64,000 bases of DNA, taken from the NCBI GenBank assembly GCA_030680835.1, contig JAUXUD010000090.1, positions 1 to 64,000 of the forward strand, given 5' to 3'. The position numbers and the translations under genes were made by a program. Shown piece after piece: positions 61,897-64,000 of this stretch. This DNA is from Bacteroidota bacterium (lineage in GTDB: Bacteria; Bacteroidota; Bacteroidia; UKL13-3). Each line of letters begins with the position of its first letter. Position 1 is the first letter of the stretch. A model generated the notes under the pieces. The model searched no databases. It was not told the DNA's origin and worked only from the letters and a program-made list of their open reading frames with translations.

Positions 61897-64000
61897 TTAC
61901 TTTTTCATTGCCCTTACAAATTTATTTCTGTCGGAAACGCTTGCAACCCGTATTTTATAATCTACTTTTTCTTTAGAAATTTTGTCAATATTAGTTTTTA
62001 ATATTTCATTAAACAAAATGTCTGAACTTATCACCGCCATAACGCCTTTTTGATATTTGAAATAGTACCAGCTGCCCCGTGGCTGTTGAATATATAATAC
62101 AAAATCATCACCCCCCCTGCGATGCGTTATTTCAATTTTACCTTTAATTCTGCGTTCTACCTGGTTTTTTTCTATACTTCTTAACCCCAGATCACCAACA
62201 CTTGAAAACGAACGGGTAGCGGTGTTCCACGACAAAGTAACATCCGTAAAGAAAAAAGTTTTCTGCAGGTCCTCCATGTTTTTACTGCTTAATTCTTCCT
62301 CCATATTATCCCCTAAACGTTTGTATGTTTTTTCATCAACCAATTCGGGGATACTCGATTTAATAACCCTTTTATCATAATAGTCACCCGAGGCTTCCAA
62401 TGATTGTTCATTAATTGAATCCAGCATTAATTTTAAACCCGCTTCCGGTAATATCATGCTTATAATCATACTCACCTTCATGCCAAAGGAAGTATCAGCC
62501 AGATTAAATGTTGAATAGCCGGCCGTTTTTACAGAAAATCCCTCAGTTGCAAAACCCAGATTGAATAGGCCTTCCCCATAAATAATTTTTTTGGTTTCAC
62601 TCATCGCCATAAAATTCCCTCGTTTTGCTTCACCAAATATTTTATCGAAAGCGCCCAGTCTGAATTCATCAAACTTTTCGTTATAGGTAAATGTTCCCTC
62701 GCACTTAAATAATTCCTGATCGCTTTGATTCCGTTTACGTGAAAATAAAGCCGGATATACATGGGTAGAATCGTTTGAAACAAAAAATCCGTTGGTTAAT
62801 GTTTGCCTGAATAAATTGGTGAGCGGGGGGGTAAGGTTGATATAAACAGAGTCGGGGTTTATGGTTGCAGCTGACCTGAACCAATCTGTTTTGGGAATAA
62901 ACTGATTATGCATTGCTTTAAAAAATCCGCTGTATTCAAGGTTTTTATTAAAACTATGCAGGATGGCATTTCCCCTGAAACCTATTTTGGGTCCAACTAA
63001 AAAATTAATAGTATCCGGAATCAGTGTTTTGCCTTCCAGGAATTTTTTTTCGCTCACATAAATTTGATCGAGATAAAATTTCTGAGGCTTTTTATTTTTA
63101 TCGAAATAGGTATAGGTACCCGCACCATTGCAATCGGTGCGTCCATTTATTTTAATGGCAACTTTTTCAATACTGTGATATTTGGTAATTGTATCGGCAG
63201 TTATTTTAGCGTTTGTGAGCATATCCATTTCTGCATTCTGGCGGATAACTGCCTTCCCATCATCGGGCATTACCCTGCTATCGGCAACATTGATATAGGG
63301 AATTTTACCCACCTGCATTACATAATCTCCCAGTGATAATAATACACTTCCTGCAGCAAATTTTAAACTGTCCTGCGAAGGCCGGTTACTTACCAGATAG
63401 CTTCCTGCATCTGCAATTTTGTTATTGGGAGGACCTGTAAATTCAAGCGTTTTGGGAATCATCTCCCATTTTAATTTTTCGAATGCGCCAGCATAATTAT
63501 TTAAAATAAATTTATTATTGAGCCCCGGGAAATTGTTGTAGGTAAATTCTGCAAACTTCAAATCCAGGTTCACATAGGCTTTTACTTTCCCGGTTTCAAA
63601 CGAAATTTGAGTGCTGTCTTTAGGATTTCTTTGTCTGAATACCGCATCTTCCGAAAGAACTTCTACCGGCTTTAATTCAAACATACTGGCCAGGAGCTCT
63701 CCCCCTTCAATATCCATTTTGCCTTTAGCCTTCATCGCCTTAGGGGTTAAAATAATGGTACCGTATAGTTTGGCTCCGTCATAAGCTATTTTCATAGGTT
63801 CACCCTTATTGGTAATAAACATGGTATCCTGGTAGGGCAACCAATGGTTAAATACGTTGGGAGATTTAATTACTGTAGGAAACAATGAAGTTCTGTCGTT
63901 TTCGAACATATAACTGTTCGAATTCATGGAATCGAGCATAAATTCAAAGCGGTTTGATGAAGTTCTGGATGCCAGATAGGAAAGTTTTCCGGCACCTACC
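61897..64000 (-). CDS. Large protein of unknown function (5' partial)
   Basis: The frame stays open to the right edge, so the gene starts beyond the window; about 701 C-terminal residues are visible. The sequence is beta-rich and hydrophilic (GNAILHSFNKNLEYSGFFKA, GYSTFNLADTSFGMKV). No transmembrane segments or T9SS tail are visible; it ends VSDRNKFVRAMKK. The stop is followed after one base by plsY. The strand-rich repeats with fixed spacing recall large Bacteroidota proteins of unknown function. An in-frame ATG at 63939 is not the real start. Cellular location cannot be judged without the N-terminus. Confidence 0.7.
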   Translation of the reverse strand, partial: VGAGKLSYLASRTSSNRFEFMLDSMNSNSYMFENDRTSLFPTVIKSPNVFNHWLPYQDTMFITNKGEPMKIAYDGAKLYGTIILTPKAMKAKGKMDIEGGELLASMFELKPVEVLSEDAVFRQRNPKDSTQISFETGKVKAYVNLDLKFAEFTYNNFPGLNNKFILNNYAGAFEKLKWEMIPKTLEFTGPPNNKIADAGSYLVSNRPSQDSLKFAAGSVLLSLGDYVMQVGKIPYINVADSRVMPDDGKAVIRQNAEMDMLTNAKITADTITKYHSIEKVAIKINGRTDCNGAGTYTYFDKNKKPQKFYLDQIYVSEKKFLEGKTLIPDTINFLVGPKIGFRGNAILHSFNKNLEYSGFFKAMHNQFIPKTDWFRSAATINPDSVYINLTPPLTNLFRQTLTNGFFVSNDSTHVYPALFSRKRNQSDQELFKCEGTFTYNEKFDEFRLGAFDKIFGEAKRGNFMAMSETKKIIYGEGLFNLGFATEGFSVKTAGYSTFNLADTSFGMKVSMIISMILPEAGLKLMLDSINEQSLEASGDYYDKRVIKSSIPELVDEKTYKRLGDNMEEELSSKNMEDLQKTFFFTDVTLSWNTATRSFSSVGDLGLRSIEKNQVERRIKGKIEITHRRGGDDFVLYIQQPRGSWYYFKYQKGVMAVISSDILFNEILKTNIDKISKEKVDYKIRVASVSDRNKFVRAMKK

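Overview
The window is about 64 kb of AT-rich DNA from a member of the Bacteroidota. The assignment rests on several independent signs: C-terminal type IX secretion (T9SS) sorting domains on six proteins, a gliding lipoprotein GldH, many SusD-era style lipoproteins with a Cys after about 20 residues, TonB-dependent receptors, a RicT/PSP1 protein beside holB, an alpha/beta-fused 2-oxoacid dehydrogenase E1, and upstream boxes of the Bacteroidota type (TAnnTTTG). I cannot name the genus. No tRNA, rRNA, IS element, phage or CRISPR array was seen.

Layout. 1-5.3 kb: two related T9SS cargo proteins (the first cut by the window edge), asnS, and a surface-antigen-type outer membrane protein. 5.4-10 kb: a minus-strand vitamin B12 uptake operon, led by a cobalamin riboswitch, with a BtuB-like receptor, a DUF4465 exoprotein carrying a T9SS tail, and a BtuG-like propeller lipoprotein. 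10-26.6 kb: a beta-helix lipoprotein and thioesterase, a large T9SS type B protein, rluD, murQ, a carboxyl-terminal protease, trmB, an antiporter with a universal stress protein, the fused E1 enzyme and unknown or lipoprotein genes. 26.8-33 kb: purL, tatC, twin small lipoproteins, rpiB, meaB and a flavin reductase. 33-36 kb: the minus-strand holB-ricT-gldH group. 36-41.4 kb: small proteins, a marR-yceI pair, an M1 peptidase and hutU. 41.4-43 kb: a fic gene preceded by a very regular 70-bp-period array of TGAACATA boxes. 43-50 kb: two giant paralogous T9SS proteins with SBBP and PKD modules. 50-53.5 kb: a TonB receptor with a companion lipoprotein. 53.7-60 kb: an S9 peptidase translationally coupled to a MacB-like ABC exporter (ATPase, two permeases, adaptor). 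60-64 kb: a lone CoA-transferase A subunit, clpS, plsY and a large unfinished gene.

How parts fit together. The B12 operon imports cobalamin, and MeaB at 31.5 kb is the chaperone GTPase of B12-dependent methylmalonyl-CoA mutase, so importer and consumer are both represented; no B12 biosynthesis gene is visible here. HutU and the M1 peptidase are adjacent stop-to-start, which suggests joint peptide and histidine use. The most striking unexplained structure is the array at 41514-41776: twelve copies of an 8-bp box in fixed orientation and spacing, ending 6 bp before the fic start codon. Fic itself has a C-terminal winged-helix-like segment, so autoregulation through this array is a testable idea. 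Several intergenic regions hold imperfect hairpins or heptamer microsatellites (ACGATGT), the latter present as two oppositely oriented arrays 3.3 kb apart.
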